64,000 nucleotides of DNA, from assembly GCF_001277995.1 (NCBI RefSeq), contig NZ_CP009220.1, positions 372,001 to 436,000 on the forward strand, given 5' to 3'. The DNA comes from Corynebacterium deserti GIMN1.010 (GTDB lineage Bacteria > Actinomycetota > Actinomycetes > Mycobacteriales > Mycobacteriaceae). Positions 18,837 to 27,400 of this stretch are shown here, in pieces (positions within the stretch are counted from its first letter, which is position 1; every line of letters begins with the position of its first letter). The translations under genes and the position numbers were made by a program. The notes beneath the pieces were generated by a model. That model was not told the origin of the DNA, ran no database searches, and worked only from the letters and a program-made list of their open reading frames with translations.

Positions 18837-19931
18837 TTAACTATTGTGCTCTTCATTTTCCGCTTTTCTGGAGGTCACAGCATCATCAACAAGCGTAGAA
18901 AGGTGAAACAAACTGGTGAGGAGAGAACCATAGATAGGCCACTTCTTTGACGTTAATTGTTGATCCTCACTCATCTCACTTGAGAGTTTAGAGAGCCGGT
19001 CGCGGATAGGATCTATTTCTTGATTCGGATCTGCGAGTAGAACTCCGGCATCGTGCATAAGGGATACCCACTGTTGTTGAAACACTGGATCCCAATCGGA
19101 GTCTATATTCGGGGTATCACGAAGAGTGCGGGCAAGATGGCGTAAATGAGCGATCCCTTCATCAATGCGGGTGAGGTTTGATTCATAACTTGCTTCCGTA
19201 GGCTGAGGGCGACCCCCTCGGATACGGATTTTACGAGGATTAACCCGACGGCTTTCGCGAGCGAACCGCACGGAGTGCCACGCTTTTTCTAGGTCATTGT
19301 TAATAGAATTAATTTCTTCCAGCCACTCATCTGCCTTGTCGATATTCCACTTTTCAGCGAGCTCATCGGCCATCTTTTGTAAAACCTCACCCATCCTCCG
19401 ATCTAAGCTTTCTACCACCATGTTTGCCTCCTGGTCGCGTAAGGGAGGAAAGATGATGAGGTTGATGGCTATGGCAACAGCCACGCCGAGCAGGATCTCT
19501 AGAATGCGGTCATAAAGGAGGGGTTGTTGATCATCAAACCCAGAGGCTAGAAGAAAAATGGATGTAGTAGCAATCCCTATTCCTTCTGCGCGGAGCTTTG
19601 GTACTCGTGCACCTATTAATCCTATGACCATTGCCAGGCCAAAAGTCCATACATTGACGTCTAAGTAGGTGCCTATGACAAAGGAAAGTCCAACTCCGAT
19701 GACAGAAGCAATTGCAGTTTGAATTCCACTGATAAAGGTGTGGTAGACGGTGAATTGCATCGTCATCAACGCTACCCAGGGAGCTAAAAAGGGTAGTTGG
19801 GAGTGGAGGAGGTTAACTGAAATCCACCACGTCACTGTCGCAGCAAGTGCTGATTTAAAAACCTGCAGTGCATCTGATTGGACTGCAGGTGAGCGAATTT
19901 TTTCTATTAATGGGGTGGTTATTTCAGCCAC
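18837..19931 (-). CDS. FUSC/aromatic-acid-exporter-like membrane protein
   Basis: A 364-residue protein. Several transmembrane helices fill residues about 27-160, including ALMTMQFTVYHTFISGI, typical of the fusaric acid resistance-like (FUSC) superfamily. A long charged cytoplasmic helical region follows (about 165-340: EANMVVESLDRRMGEVLQ and KADEWLEEINSINNDLE). Such proteins export aromatic or phenolic acids or have unknown roles. It starts at GTG 19931, preceded by a GAAGAGAG-type ribosome-binding site. An IS110 remnant lies just upstream and may have separated it from its promoter. Confidence 0.75.
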   Translation of the reverse strand: MAEITTPLIEKIRSPAVQSDALQVFKSALAATVTWWISVNLLHSQLPFLAPWVALMTMQFTVYHTFISGIQTAIASVIGVGLSFVIGTYLDVNVWTFGLAMVIGLIGARVPKLRAEGIGIATTSIFLLASGFDDQQPLLYDRILEILLGVAVAIAINLIIFPPLRDQEANMVVESLDRRMGEVLQKMADELAEKWNIDKADEWLEEINSINNDLEKAWHSVRFARESRRVNPRKIRIRGGRPQPTEASYESNLTRIDEGIAHLRHLARTLRDTPNIDSDWDPVFQQQWVSLMHDAGVLLADPNQEIDPIRDRLSKLSSEMSEDQQLTSKKWPIYGSLLTSLFHLSTLVDDAVTSRKAENEEHNS

Positions 19932-20094
19932 GAGTCTCTCTTCGACGGGGTGTCCCTATAGTTTTTGTTAATTGTTTACCGGACAACAGTTTACGATGTC
20001 ACTCTGGTTTCCGGGGTACCAGCAGGAGGGCATGCTGATGACCCGCTTGTCGTATTTATGATCAATCGGGTGGCACCTAGGTAGTGGCCCCCTG

Positions 20095-21022
20095 CTACGC
20101 GGCCAGCGGTACGGGAGCAGGTTTCGGTGGGACCTCTTTGAAGAATTCCCGGTTCTTCAACATCGCGAACAACACATTGCAGGGTCTACGTGCCAGACAC
20201 ATCACTGCGGCGTTATGACGTTTGCCCTCGGACCGTTTCCGCTCGTAATACCCCTTCGATGGACCATGCGACCGTAGGGACGCGAATGCGGAGTAGAACA
20301 AGGCATTCTTGAGCATCTTGTTGCCAGATCTGGCCGGGTGTTCACCACGGATCGATGAACCGGATATTCGGCTGACCGGGGCGATCCCGGCATAAGCGGC
20401 CAGATGCCCCGGAGTAGGGAAATCCGATCCGTCATCGATACACAGCAAAATCTTCGCGGCTGTCTTGATGCCCGAACCAGGCATCGACATCAAGACCTCA
20501 GCTAAAGGGTAGTCAGCAACCATCTCCTCAACTTCACGAGCGACGGTGGTGCGTTGTTCTAGCAACGCTGTGATGTGGCGTGCCAGCTGTGGCAGGACTA
20601 GCTCTGCGGCCCGGGTGCCTGGCATGGTTACAGTTTGGGCGTTCAGGGCGGTAAATATCTCGTCAACGAGTCTGGAACAGTCCCGGGTGCTGCGTTTATC
20701 AACCCAGGCTGTGACTCGTGTCCGGCCGGCCACAGCTAACTTGGTGGGCCCACCGTAGTAGGCCAGGATCTCCAGCACTATCGGACTGGATAACTTCGGG
20801 CCCAGGACCTGTTCGAGTGCCGGGTGGATCTGAGTGAGCAGACCTCGGGCCCGGTTTCTGGCCCGGGTGGTGTCTTTAGCGAGGTCCTCATTAAACCCGG
20901 CCAGCACCTTCAGTGCGGACAGGAGCTCGTCATCACGGTCAACTGCGCGCAGCGTGGTGGTTGGTTTTACCGACGTCGATGCCAAGGTAGATATCGGCGG
21001 AATAATCGGTAGCGGCGGTCAT
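20095..21022 (-). pseudogene. IS110-family transposase with internal deletion and frameshift
   Basis: From the ATG at 21022 the protein starts correctly (MTAATDYSADIYLGIDVGKT, the first catalytic Asp of the DEDD site), but within about 25 codons it runs into a stop. The frame continues one base off as TTLRAVDRDDELLSALKV and is then intact through the C-terminal Transposase_20 domain (SMPGSGIKTAAKILL, YAGIAPVSRISGSS). Full-length relatives have roughly 80 residues between these parts, including further DEDD residues. The deletion therefore removes part of the catalytic core and kills the enzyme. Confidence 0.85.
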
Positions 21023-21300
21023 GGTGTGGCTCCGAAACATTCGAGGGATATGAACTAGCCGTTGGAGTCATGACGTCTGCTGCAGGCACCCACGCTACGG
21101 TGAGAACTCAACCGGTGATGAAGGTTGGGCCGTGTCCCTATAGCTGTCAGCAGATGTCTTTGGTCCTGGTGGCAACACCCCCGGATCATGTGAAGAGACA
21201 GGGGTAAACAGCCAAGTCGGGTCCAACGACTTTCCCCATTATCGGGGACACCCCAAAGGTAACGGGGCGGGCTGGAATAAATCAATCTCCCAAAACCAAA
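21023..21300 (-). mobile_element. Non-coding left end of the IS110 element (possible bridge-RNA region)
   Basis: About 270 non-coding bases lie upstream of the IS110 transposase start, before the next gene's terminator. IS110 elements encode a bridge RNA in the non-coding end next to the transposase. Several GC-rich inverted segments are visible (for example GGGGTGTC-type repeats near 21240-21260). The exact element end was not determined. Confidence 0.4.
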
Positions 21301-21325
21301 AGCCCCTGCAACATGTGTAGGGGCT
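21301..21325 (-). terminator. Terminator of the secreted Gly/Thr-linker protein gene
   Basis: AGCCCCT and AGGGGCT form a stem at 21301-21325 and lie 18 bases past the stop codon. On the minus strand it is followed by a TTTTGGTTTT run. Confidence 0.75.
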
Positions 21326-21342
21326 AGGAAACTCAGATCAAC

Positions 21343-21834
21343 TTAGATATGGATGCCAAACTGTGCGAGGAACTGCTGAACAATCTTGTACAGGTCGGGA
21401 AGCTGGATGCCTCCGATTCCTGGGATCTGCACTGTAAATGAAGGGGTTCCTGCTGGTGCCAAGTTGATCGCTGGGGCGGCAGCGGTAGCGCCACCAGTGT
21501 TTCCTCCTGTGTTGCCGGTGTTCGCGGTGGTTCCACCTTTGAGGCCACAGCGGACAGCAGCTTCATCTACACGAGCTAGGGCTGCTTTGATCTGAGGGCC
21601 ACGGGAATCAAACAGTGCCAAAGCGTTGGCCTGAGCGACTTTGTTGTTGTAGTCGGCTTCGTTGGTCCAGTAGCGCTCAGCCTGGGAGCAGCTGATTTCG
21701 CCGGATGGGAGAGCATTGAGGACGTCATCGATAGTGTCAGCGGATGCCAGCGCAGGTGATGCGAGAGTTGCTGCACCAACGAAGGAAGCGGTGAAGACTA
21801 CGGTCTTGGTCTTGGCAGAGTTAAGAAAGCTCAT
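21343..21834 (-). CDS. Secreted protein of unknown function
   Basis: 163 residues from the ATG at 21834 (MSFLNSAKTKTV). A signal peptide ends at ALASADT. A helical segment with two cysteines follows (ISCSQAERYWTNE ... AAVRCGLKGG), then a Gly/Thr/Asn linker and a C-terminal SFTVQIPGIGGIQLPDLYK segment. The frame is open 25 codons further upstream, but that would spoil the signal peptide. The two cysteines may form a disulphide. Its own terminator follows, and cmt1 lies upstream on the same strand. Family not recognised. Confidence 0.7.
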   Translation of the reverse strand: MSFLNSAKTKTVVFTASFVGAATLASPALASADTIDDVLNALPSGEISCSQAERYWTNEADYNNKVAQANALALFDSRGPQIKAALARVDEAAVRCGLKGGTTANTGNTGGNTGGATAAAPAINLAPAGTPSFTVQIPGIGGIQLPDLYKIVQQFLAQFGIHI

Positions 21835-22033
21835 GGTTGTTAACCATACGGAAATTATTAGGAAAAGCCAGATTTGGAGACGCGAATTAACCATCAGCTG
21901 TCCCACCACAATGCGTCAGAGAGGGGAATTGGAAAATAAGGGATCGAATTACAACAATAGATTTTATCGATCCGGTGAAGGTTGTTTAAGGATATTCGCT
22001 TTTCGACGCCAGACCGTCGTGCAATGAATGCAG

Positions 22034-22070
22034 GAAGCCCCACCCTATGTGAATGAATCGGTGGGGCTTC
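22034..22070 (-). terminator. Terminator of cmt1
   Basis: GAAGCCCCACC at 22034-22044 pairs perfectly with GGTGGGGCTTC at 22060-22070, 20 bases after the cmt1 stop. Confidence 0.75.
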
Positions 22071-22089
22071 GTAAATTATCTAACCAGAG

Positions 22090-23181
22090 TTAGATGCCGA
22101 ACGCACGGGCAAAGGTGTCCCAGGAGCCGCGGAGGTCATCCTGCCACCAGCCCCATGAGTGGGTGCCAGTTGGGCGGAGGTTCCAGTCGGCTGGGATGCC
22201 GGCGGAATCAAGCTTTGCTTTCAGGTCGTGGGTGCATTTGTTGGTGGCGGCTTCGATGATGCCGCCGGTTACTACGGTTTCTGCCATTGCGATGGACTGT
22301 ACTTGCTGGTTGAGTCCTTCAAAGCGTGGGCTATTGACAGATTCCCATTCGCCGGCGAGGCCGGATGCGTTGGAGACGTAGAGTTCAGTTCCGCGCAGTT
22401 TGTCGGAGTTGATCAGTGCGTCGTTGTAGATGTTGTATTCGCCACCGCGTGGTCCCCACATTTGTTCTGGGGTTGCGTTGCCGCGGTCAAGGGTGAGCTT
22501 GAGGTATTCCCATGGGAGCAGGCTGGAGGTTGCTGCGCATCCGGAGAAGGAAGCTGCTGCATCGTAGAAGCCTGGGTAGTGCTGTGGGAAGAGTAGGGAA
22601 GTGGTTGCGGACATGGACATGCCAGCAATTGCACGCTGACCGTCAGTGTTGAGCTTTTCTTCCAAGGGTCCTGGAAGTTCCTTCACCAGGAAGGTTTCCC
22701 ACATTTGCTTGCCGCCAAGGTTCTCGTTTTCTTCTACCCAGTCGGTGTAGTAGGAGAACTTGCCTTCCATTGGGATAACCACGTTGACGTTCTTGTCTAG
22801 GTAGAAATCCAGAACGTCAGTCTGCATGACCCAGTTAGCGGCACCTTCGCCACCGTCGCCACCGTTGAGCAGGTAGATAACAGGACGAGGACCTGCGGAC
22901 TCATCAGCAGTGATGACTACCAGAGGAACATCGCGATCCATGGAAGGGGAGTAAGCCCACATTTCCTTGACGCGCTCGTCGGCTGCATTGACGTATGCAC
23001 GCCAACGTGGAGCAGCCTGGTCGGTGTACTTGGCTCCCTCAGTGATGGTGGAAAGCTCAGTTTCACCAGCGACGGCTGCGGGAGTAACCTCAGCAGCGCC
23101 TGCAATAGATGGCGTAGCAATGGTGGACATCGCGATTCCCAGTGCGATGGCTGGTGCGGCGATGTGGCGAAGAACCTTCAT
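22090..23181 (-). CDS. cmt1: Trehalose corynomycolyl transferase (antigen 85 family)
   Basis: 363 residues from the ATG at 23181, preceded by GAGGGAAAG as ribosome-binding site; the frame is open further upstream, but the signal peptide (ending SIAGAAEV) fits this start. An alpha/beta-hydrolase esterase with nucleophile serine in AGMSMSAT, plus VIYLLNGGDG and the histidine in GTHSWGWW. It transfers corynomycolic acids between trehalose monomycolate molecules and onto arabinogalactan in the cell envelope. It is exported and diagnostic of a corynemycolate-bearing organism. Monocistronic, with its own terminator. Confidence 0.9.
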   Translation of the reverse strand: MKVLRHIAAPAIALGIAMSTIATPSIAGAAEVTPAAVAGETELSTITEGAKYTDQAAPRWRAYVNAADERVKEMWAYSPSMDRDVPLVVITADESAGPRPVIYLLNGGDGGEGAANWVMQTDVLDFYLDKNVNVVIPMEGKFSYYTDWVEENENLGGKQMWETFLVKELPGPLEEKLNTDGQRAIAGMSMSATTSLLFPQHYPGFYDAAASFSGCAATSSLLPWEYLKLTLDRGNATPEQMWGPRGGEYNIYNDALINSDKLRGTELYVSNASGLAGEWESVNSPRFEGLNQQVQSIAMAETVVTGGIIEAATNKCTHDLKAKLDSAGIPADWNLRPTGTHSWGWWQDDLRGSWDTFARAFGI

Positions 23182-23475
23182 ACGTCTTTCCCTCGTGAAC
23201 TCGTGGTTGGTAGCCCTGACCCTTGCCATTACATGACCAGTTAGGGGCTGCAGGGCCTAAACCCACTACTAGCTAAAAGTAAATCAAGAACAAATATATC
23301 TGTCAGTGCGTTTCAAAGAAATTTGAGACACACCTTGGAAATACATCGAGAATTCAAGTCACAACGTTAACAGCTTTTAATCCAATCAGAATCCTAAGTA
23401 CAAGATTAAGAGCAAGTTTTGAAAATTGAATTACAAAGATAACAAGCCTTTAGAGGGCGCGCGCTGTCCGCAGTT

Positions 23476-24632
23476 GCTATAGCTCCCCCAAAACAAAAGC
23501 TCCCTGATAAGCGTGTTTGAACGCTGATCCATGTCACCTGGGTTGTTGACTTTTGAACTATGGTCGCAACCTTGACCACCGCACTCACGGGTGAGGAAAT
23601 CACCATCCTCAAAAGCTACAAACGCTCCCGATTCAGCCTCGTCCAACACAAAGCCGAGGCACTCCTGCTTCTTGAAGACGGGGTCACCTTGGACATCATC
23701 GCCCGGTTCGTTGAGCGACAACCCTCCACCATCACCATCTGGATCACCGACTTCAACCGACTACGTACCGCCAGCCTGTTTACCGGCCACGCAACCAACA
23801 CCAACGCCTCCACACTCACCCCAACACAACGTGAAGAAATAGCCACAGTCCTATCCCAGCCCCCATCTACGCAGAGCATTCCCTCCCAGTTCTGGACCGT
23901 GCCACAGCTCAAAGACTGGGTAGCCAGCCAGTTTGAGGTCGTCTACGACTCGGACACCACCTACCACCTGCTTTTTCGGCATGCGGGCCTGAGTTTCAAA
24001 TATCCCCAGGTCTTTGATAAACGCCGCGGCAGTGACACAGAAATCAACGCCCGGATCGCCGAGATCCGCGAGGAGATCGCAGACGCACTTCAGGATCCGG
24101 ATCAGGTGGTGTTCGCTGCTGATGAAGTCCGTGTGGAGCATGAAGCAGAGGTACGCAAAGCCTGGATCCACAAGCACGCCCCAACCACGTTGAGTGTTGA
24201 TCGTGTCCGTCAGGCACAGTCGTATATCGGGTTTCTGTCGCAGACGACTGGTGAGGTGGATTTGCTGCGGTTGACGTGGCAGAACACCGAGACCATTGTG
24301 GAGGCGCTGACCACGTTGGTGGGCAGGTACCCGGACAAGAAGATCACGATCGTGTGGGATAACGCACGCTGGCACCGGTCGAAGAAGCTGCGTGAGCACT
24401 TCGGTGAAGGCAATCCGTTGGCTAATGTGCATCTGGTGTGGTTACCGCCGTATGCGCCGGATCATAATCCGATTGAGAAGGTGTGGAATGAGGCGAAAGC
24501 AGCGATCAGTAACCGCCAGAGATTGGTGTTCGAAGACACCTGTATTGGGTTTGAGACGTTTATTGGTTCATCGGCTTTTTCCTACCGGATCTGAGCTTGT
24601 GAGTGAAGCTTTTGATTTGGGAGAGCTATAGC
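23476..24632 (+). mobile_element. IS630-like insertion sequence
   Basis: Terminal inverted repeats: GCTATAGCTCCCCCAAAA at 23476 reads inward as does GCTATAGCTCTCCCAAAT on the other strand ending at 24632, about 24 of 26 bases matching. One transposase gene fills the interior. The element appears intact. The target was intergenic or an unrecognised small gene. Confidence 0.85.
23560..24594 (+). CDS. IS630-family transposase
   Basis: A 344-residue transposase. N-terminal helix-turn-helix segment (TLDIIARFVERQPSTITIWI) and a DDE catalytic domain: first Asp in VVFAADEVRVEHE, second in ITIVWDNARWHRSKKLREH, Glu in PDHNPIEKVWNEAK. Length and motif spacing are complete for the family, so it may be active. 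It lies between well-preserved inverted repeats. Confidence 0.92.
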   Translation: MVATLTTALTGEEITILKSYKRSRFSLVQHKAEALLLLEDGVTLDIIARFVERQPSTITIWITDFNRLRTASLFTGHATNTNASTLTPTQREEIATVLSQPPSTQSIPSQFWTVPQLKDWVASQFEVVYDSDTTYHLLFRHAGLSFKYPQVFDKRRGSDTEINARIAEIREEIADALQDPDQVVFAADEVRVEHEAEVRKAWIHKHAPTTLSVDRVRQAQSYIGFLSQTTGEVDLLRLTWQNTETIVEALTTLVGRYPDKKITIVWDNARWHRSKKLREHFGEGNPLANVHLVWLPPYAPDHNPIEKVWNEAKAAISNRQRLVFEDTCIGFETFIGSSAFSYRI

Positions 24633-24723
24633 AGTGATGCCATGGACATCTGATGAGGTGAGCACCATTAAACGCTCTCTCATGGTGGTCTTGAACAGCT
24701 CAGTACCGGCGATGACACCAGGC

Positions 24724-24834
24724 TTAGAACAAGCCGATGGTATGAGAGAGATTGCTGGAAGCTGAAGAACCAGCATGCAGCCCATAACCCACAATAGTGT
24801 TGATGAAGAAGATTATCTGCTCGAGAATGTTCAT
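24724..24834 (-). CDS. Small hydrophobic protein, 36 residues
   Basis: An ATG at 24834 preceded by AAGGA at five bases spacing opens a 36-codon frame. It begins MNILEQIIFFINTIVGYGLH and ends in a Ser/Asn-rich tail before TAA. Composition (amphipathic hydrophobic N-half, small size, no signal peptide) recalls corynebacterial small membrane or porin-like peptides, but no specific match is recognised. It lies beside the IS630 element. Proteomics or conservation would decide. Confidence 0.4.
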   Translation of the reverse strand: MNILEQIIFFINTIVGYGLHAGSSASSNLSHTIGLF

Positions 24835-25310
24835 ATCGTTCCTTAATGTTCCAGCTCTAAAGAAAAGCAGCTTATGTGATGGGCAAGTTGAGTCTCACCA
24901 TAATGTGGTTTCGAATCAACTTCTAGAAGGCTTAGCGCAAATTCTCTAAGAAACGTTAACAATTTCGAAGATCGATGCAAAGTTTAAGAAAATAAACAAG
25001 TATTTCAGCCCTGATTCCATGTGGGAACCTATCGCGAGAAGTCTCAGCGAACACATGGACGGGGTGCCACGGTGCATATTAATAATCTCTCGGATTTTCC
25101 TTTGAACCCACCCCGCCCGGAGGATGAGGGGCTGTGATGCGGGTCGCATCTCCCAGCCAGTGGAAATGAGGTTAAATTAGGGCTGGTCTTGCTGATGAGA
25201 ATCCGGTGGCTTCCTGATGGGTCACAGTTGCATGTCGATTCCATCCGACTACATGAAATACATTGTCACTACCTCCACCTATCCCTACTCTGGGGCCAAG
25301 GAGGCCAACA
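24835..25310. other. Intergenic region without recognised gene
   Basis: AT-rich at 24840-25030, GC-rich after about 25070, where the high-GC block carrying the TspO-like gene and second peptidase cassette begins. No RNA or gene recognised apart from the ribosome-binding site AAGGAG at 25298-25303. Confidence 0.5.
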
Positions 25311-26174
25311 ATGAACATGCAAGCGAATAACCCCACACCCACCCGAGATGGTTCAACCACCCATCCCGAAACACAGAGCACCCCCACAGCCGGTGGGCCC
25401 GTCCCCCTCGCCATCCCCATTCTCACCCTCATCGTCACAGCTTTTGCCATCTTCACCGCCTTCCTGGGCAGTGGAGCAATCGGTGGTACCCCCATCGCTG
25501 AGGCAGCTGGTGGCGCGCTATCAGCAGATGCCACCCCTCTGGCACCTGCCAGTACCGCTTTTAGCATTTGGAGCGTGATCTACGCCGGTCTTGCCGGTTA
25601 TGCTATCTGGCAGTTGTTCCCCGCAGCCAGGCGTTCACCCCGACAGAAACACCTGCGCCCCTGGGCGATTGCTTCTGTAGTCCTTAACGCAGTGTGGATC
25701 TGGACTGTCCAATTTGATCAGGTTTGGGCATCCATTCTAGTGATCACAGTCCTCTTGGCCGTGCTCATCCGCAACATGTACATCCTGGGTGAGCCTCGCA
25801 CGGGTGGCTGGCCTGATGTGATTCTCACTGAAGCCACCTTCGGCCTTTATTTCGGTTGGGTGTTGGTGGCTACCTTCGCCAACCTCTTTGCATTCCTCAG
25901 TGATGCCGGTCTCGATATCTTCCAGGAAATCCTCATGGGCGTTGCCGGCATCGTAGCCGCTGGCCTCATTGCGGTGATCGCAGCGATTATCGACGGCGGC
26001 CGTATCGCCCCCGCGCTAGCTACCTCTTGGGGCCTGGCCTGGATTGCTGTGGCGCGCACCGAGGGCAGCTTTGAATCACGATTACTGGTCATCACGACTG
26101 TCGCTGCCTCAACCGTCGTGCTGCTGACCGCACTCATCGCCTGGGCACTCAGGAAGAAAGCAACCGCGGCCTAA
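25311..26174 (+). CDS. TspO/MBR-like membrane protein
   Basis: 287 residues from the ATG at 25311, chosen because AAGGAG lies seven bases before it; the frame is open 16 codons upstream. A Pro/Thr-rich N-terminus precedes several transmembrane helices. Trp-rich stretches such as FSIWSVIYAGLAGYAIWQLF, NAVWIWTVQFDQVW and FGLYFGWVLVATFANLF are typical of TspO (tryptophan-rich sensory/translocator) relatives that bind porphyrins or other hydrophobic ligands. The stop overlaps the stop of the minus-strand flippase tail to tail (26171-26174). GC-rich, like the three genes that follow. Confidence 0.75.
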   Translation: MNMQANNPTPTRDGSTTHPETQSTPTAGGPVPLAIPILTLIVTAFAIFTAFLGSGAIGGTPIAEAAGGALSADATPLAPASTAFSIWSVIYAGLAGYAIWQLFPAARRSPRQKHLRPWAIASVVLNAVWIWTVQFDQVWASILVITVLLAVLIRNMYILGEPRTGGWPDVILTEATFGLYFGWVLVATFANLFAFLSDAGLDIFQEILMGVAGIVAAGLIAVIAAIIDGGRIAPALATSWGLAWIAVARTEGSFESRLLVITTVAASTVVLLTALIAWALRKKATAA

Positions 26175-27400
26175 GCCACCACCGGCGCCCCACGCCCAAA
26201 CAACGCCACCAGGTGCACCGCCAGTCCCACCAGCGGCCCAAAGATCAGCGCCAGCGCAGCAGCCGTAGCAAGTTCCCACGGTCCCATGAGAATCCCCACG
26301 GCCACCACGGTAGCCAATACCCAACCGCCCAGGTAGAGGCCATGCCGGTCATAGGCGATGGTGGCACAACCGGTCACCATCAACGTCGCAGTCGTGGTGG
26401 CACCCAGCGTGAGTGCAGCCAGTAATCCACCCGGCACGCTGAAGATCTCCTGACGCAGAATCACATCAAACAACCACGGCCCGATCAACCACGCCAACCC
26501 GGAGCCCAGCAGACCCACCGCCCAGACAATCGCCAGCGGCCCAGCCAGCGCAGCCCAGGGTGAGCGGTTGCCCTGCACACACCGCACGATGATCGCGGAT
26601 TGGAACTGCTGCAGTGGCACCAGTAGGGGAGCACGCGTCAGCGTCACGGCGTAGATCACGGCCGCGGCGGTCACAGCCTGGCCGGTGGTATCGGGGTTGG
26701 TCAGTTTCACCAGGGTGGGAAAGCCCGTGATCAACACTGCGGTTGATCCGGATGCCGCCATCGCGGTCAGCGCCTGCCGGGTGAACACGCGAGCAGACAC
26801 ATCGGTCAGTGATCCCAACGCTTCCCGCGCCGGACGCGAGAACCCCACAATCACCGTCCAGGACACCGCACCGATCACCGTGATCACCAGGAATGCCAGC
26901 AGTTCATAGCCCAAGAGCCACGCCACCACCGCCAGGATCATCCGGATACCGGTATCCAGCGAAATCAACGCGGCATACTGCTTCCACAGCTGACAGCCCG
27001 AGAGAATACCGGAGATCGTCGCCTGCACGGCATAACTTCCCAGCCCCACGGCCAGCAGCCCCACGCCGATGCCCTGATGGTCACTGGGCAGTAGCCCGAT
27101 CCAGAACGGTGCTGTGGCCCCCAACACCACGGCGGTTACCGCTGCCGCCGCCAATGAGAAGACAATAGGACGAACAGCGCTTGTCGACGCCGCCACCACC
27201 CCACTGCGTGCGGCCGACACCGCACGCGTGGTTTCCTGCGTGAGGCCGGTGAGCACACCGGTGCCGGCGAAGAATAGTCCCCAGTAGGCGGTGAACTCTT
27301 CCGTCACCGACCCGGATGAGCCCAGTGCCCAGGCGGCGATGATGATGACCACATAGCCGGACAGACCGGCGATGATGGTGGCCAGGGTCAGATATCTCAT
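26171..27400 (-). CDS. MOP-superfamily flippase-like membrane protein, copy 2
   Basis: A 409-residue paralogue of the protein at 6938-8191, similar along its length from MRYLTLATIIAGLSGYVV onward, including EFTAYWGLFFAGTGVLTG and TRAPLLVPLQQFQSAIIVR. Polytopic, with an unknown substrate. The ATG at 27400 aligns exactly with the chosen start of copy 1. Unlike copy 1, the upstream aminopeptidase frame runs on into it for about 320 bases (see finding). It is more GC-rich than copy 1. Confidence 0.75.
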   Translation of the reverse strand: MRYLTLATIIAGLSGYVVIIIAAWALGSSGSVTEEFTAYWGLFFAGTGVLTGLTQETTRAVSAARSGVVAASTSAVRPIVFSLAAAAVTAVVLGATAPFWIGLLPSDHQGIGVGLLAVGLGSYAVQATISGILSGCQLWKQYAALISLDTGIRMILAVVAWLLGYELLAFLVITVIGAVSWTVIVGFSRPAREALGSLTDVSARVFTRQALTAMAASGSTAVLITGFPTLVKLTNPDTTGQAVTAAAVIYAVTLTRAPLLVPLQQFQSAIIVRCVQGNRSPWAALAGPLAIVWAVGLLGSGLAWLIGPWLFDVILRQEIFSVPGGLLAALTLGATTTATLMVTGCATIAYDRHGLYLGGWVLATVVAVGILMGPWELATAAALALIFGPLVGLAVHLVALFGRGAPVVA

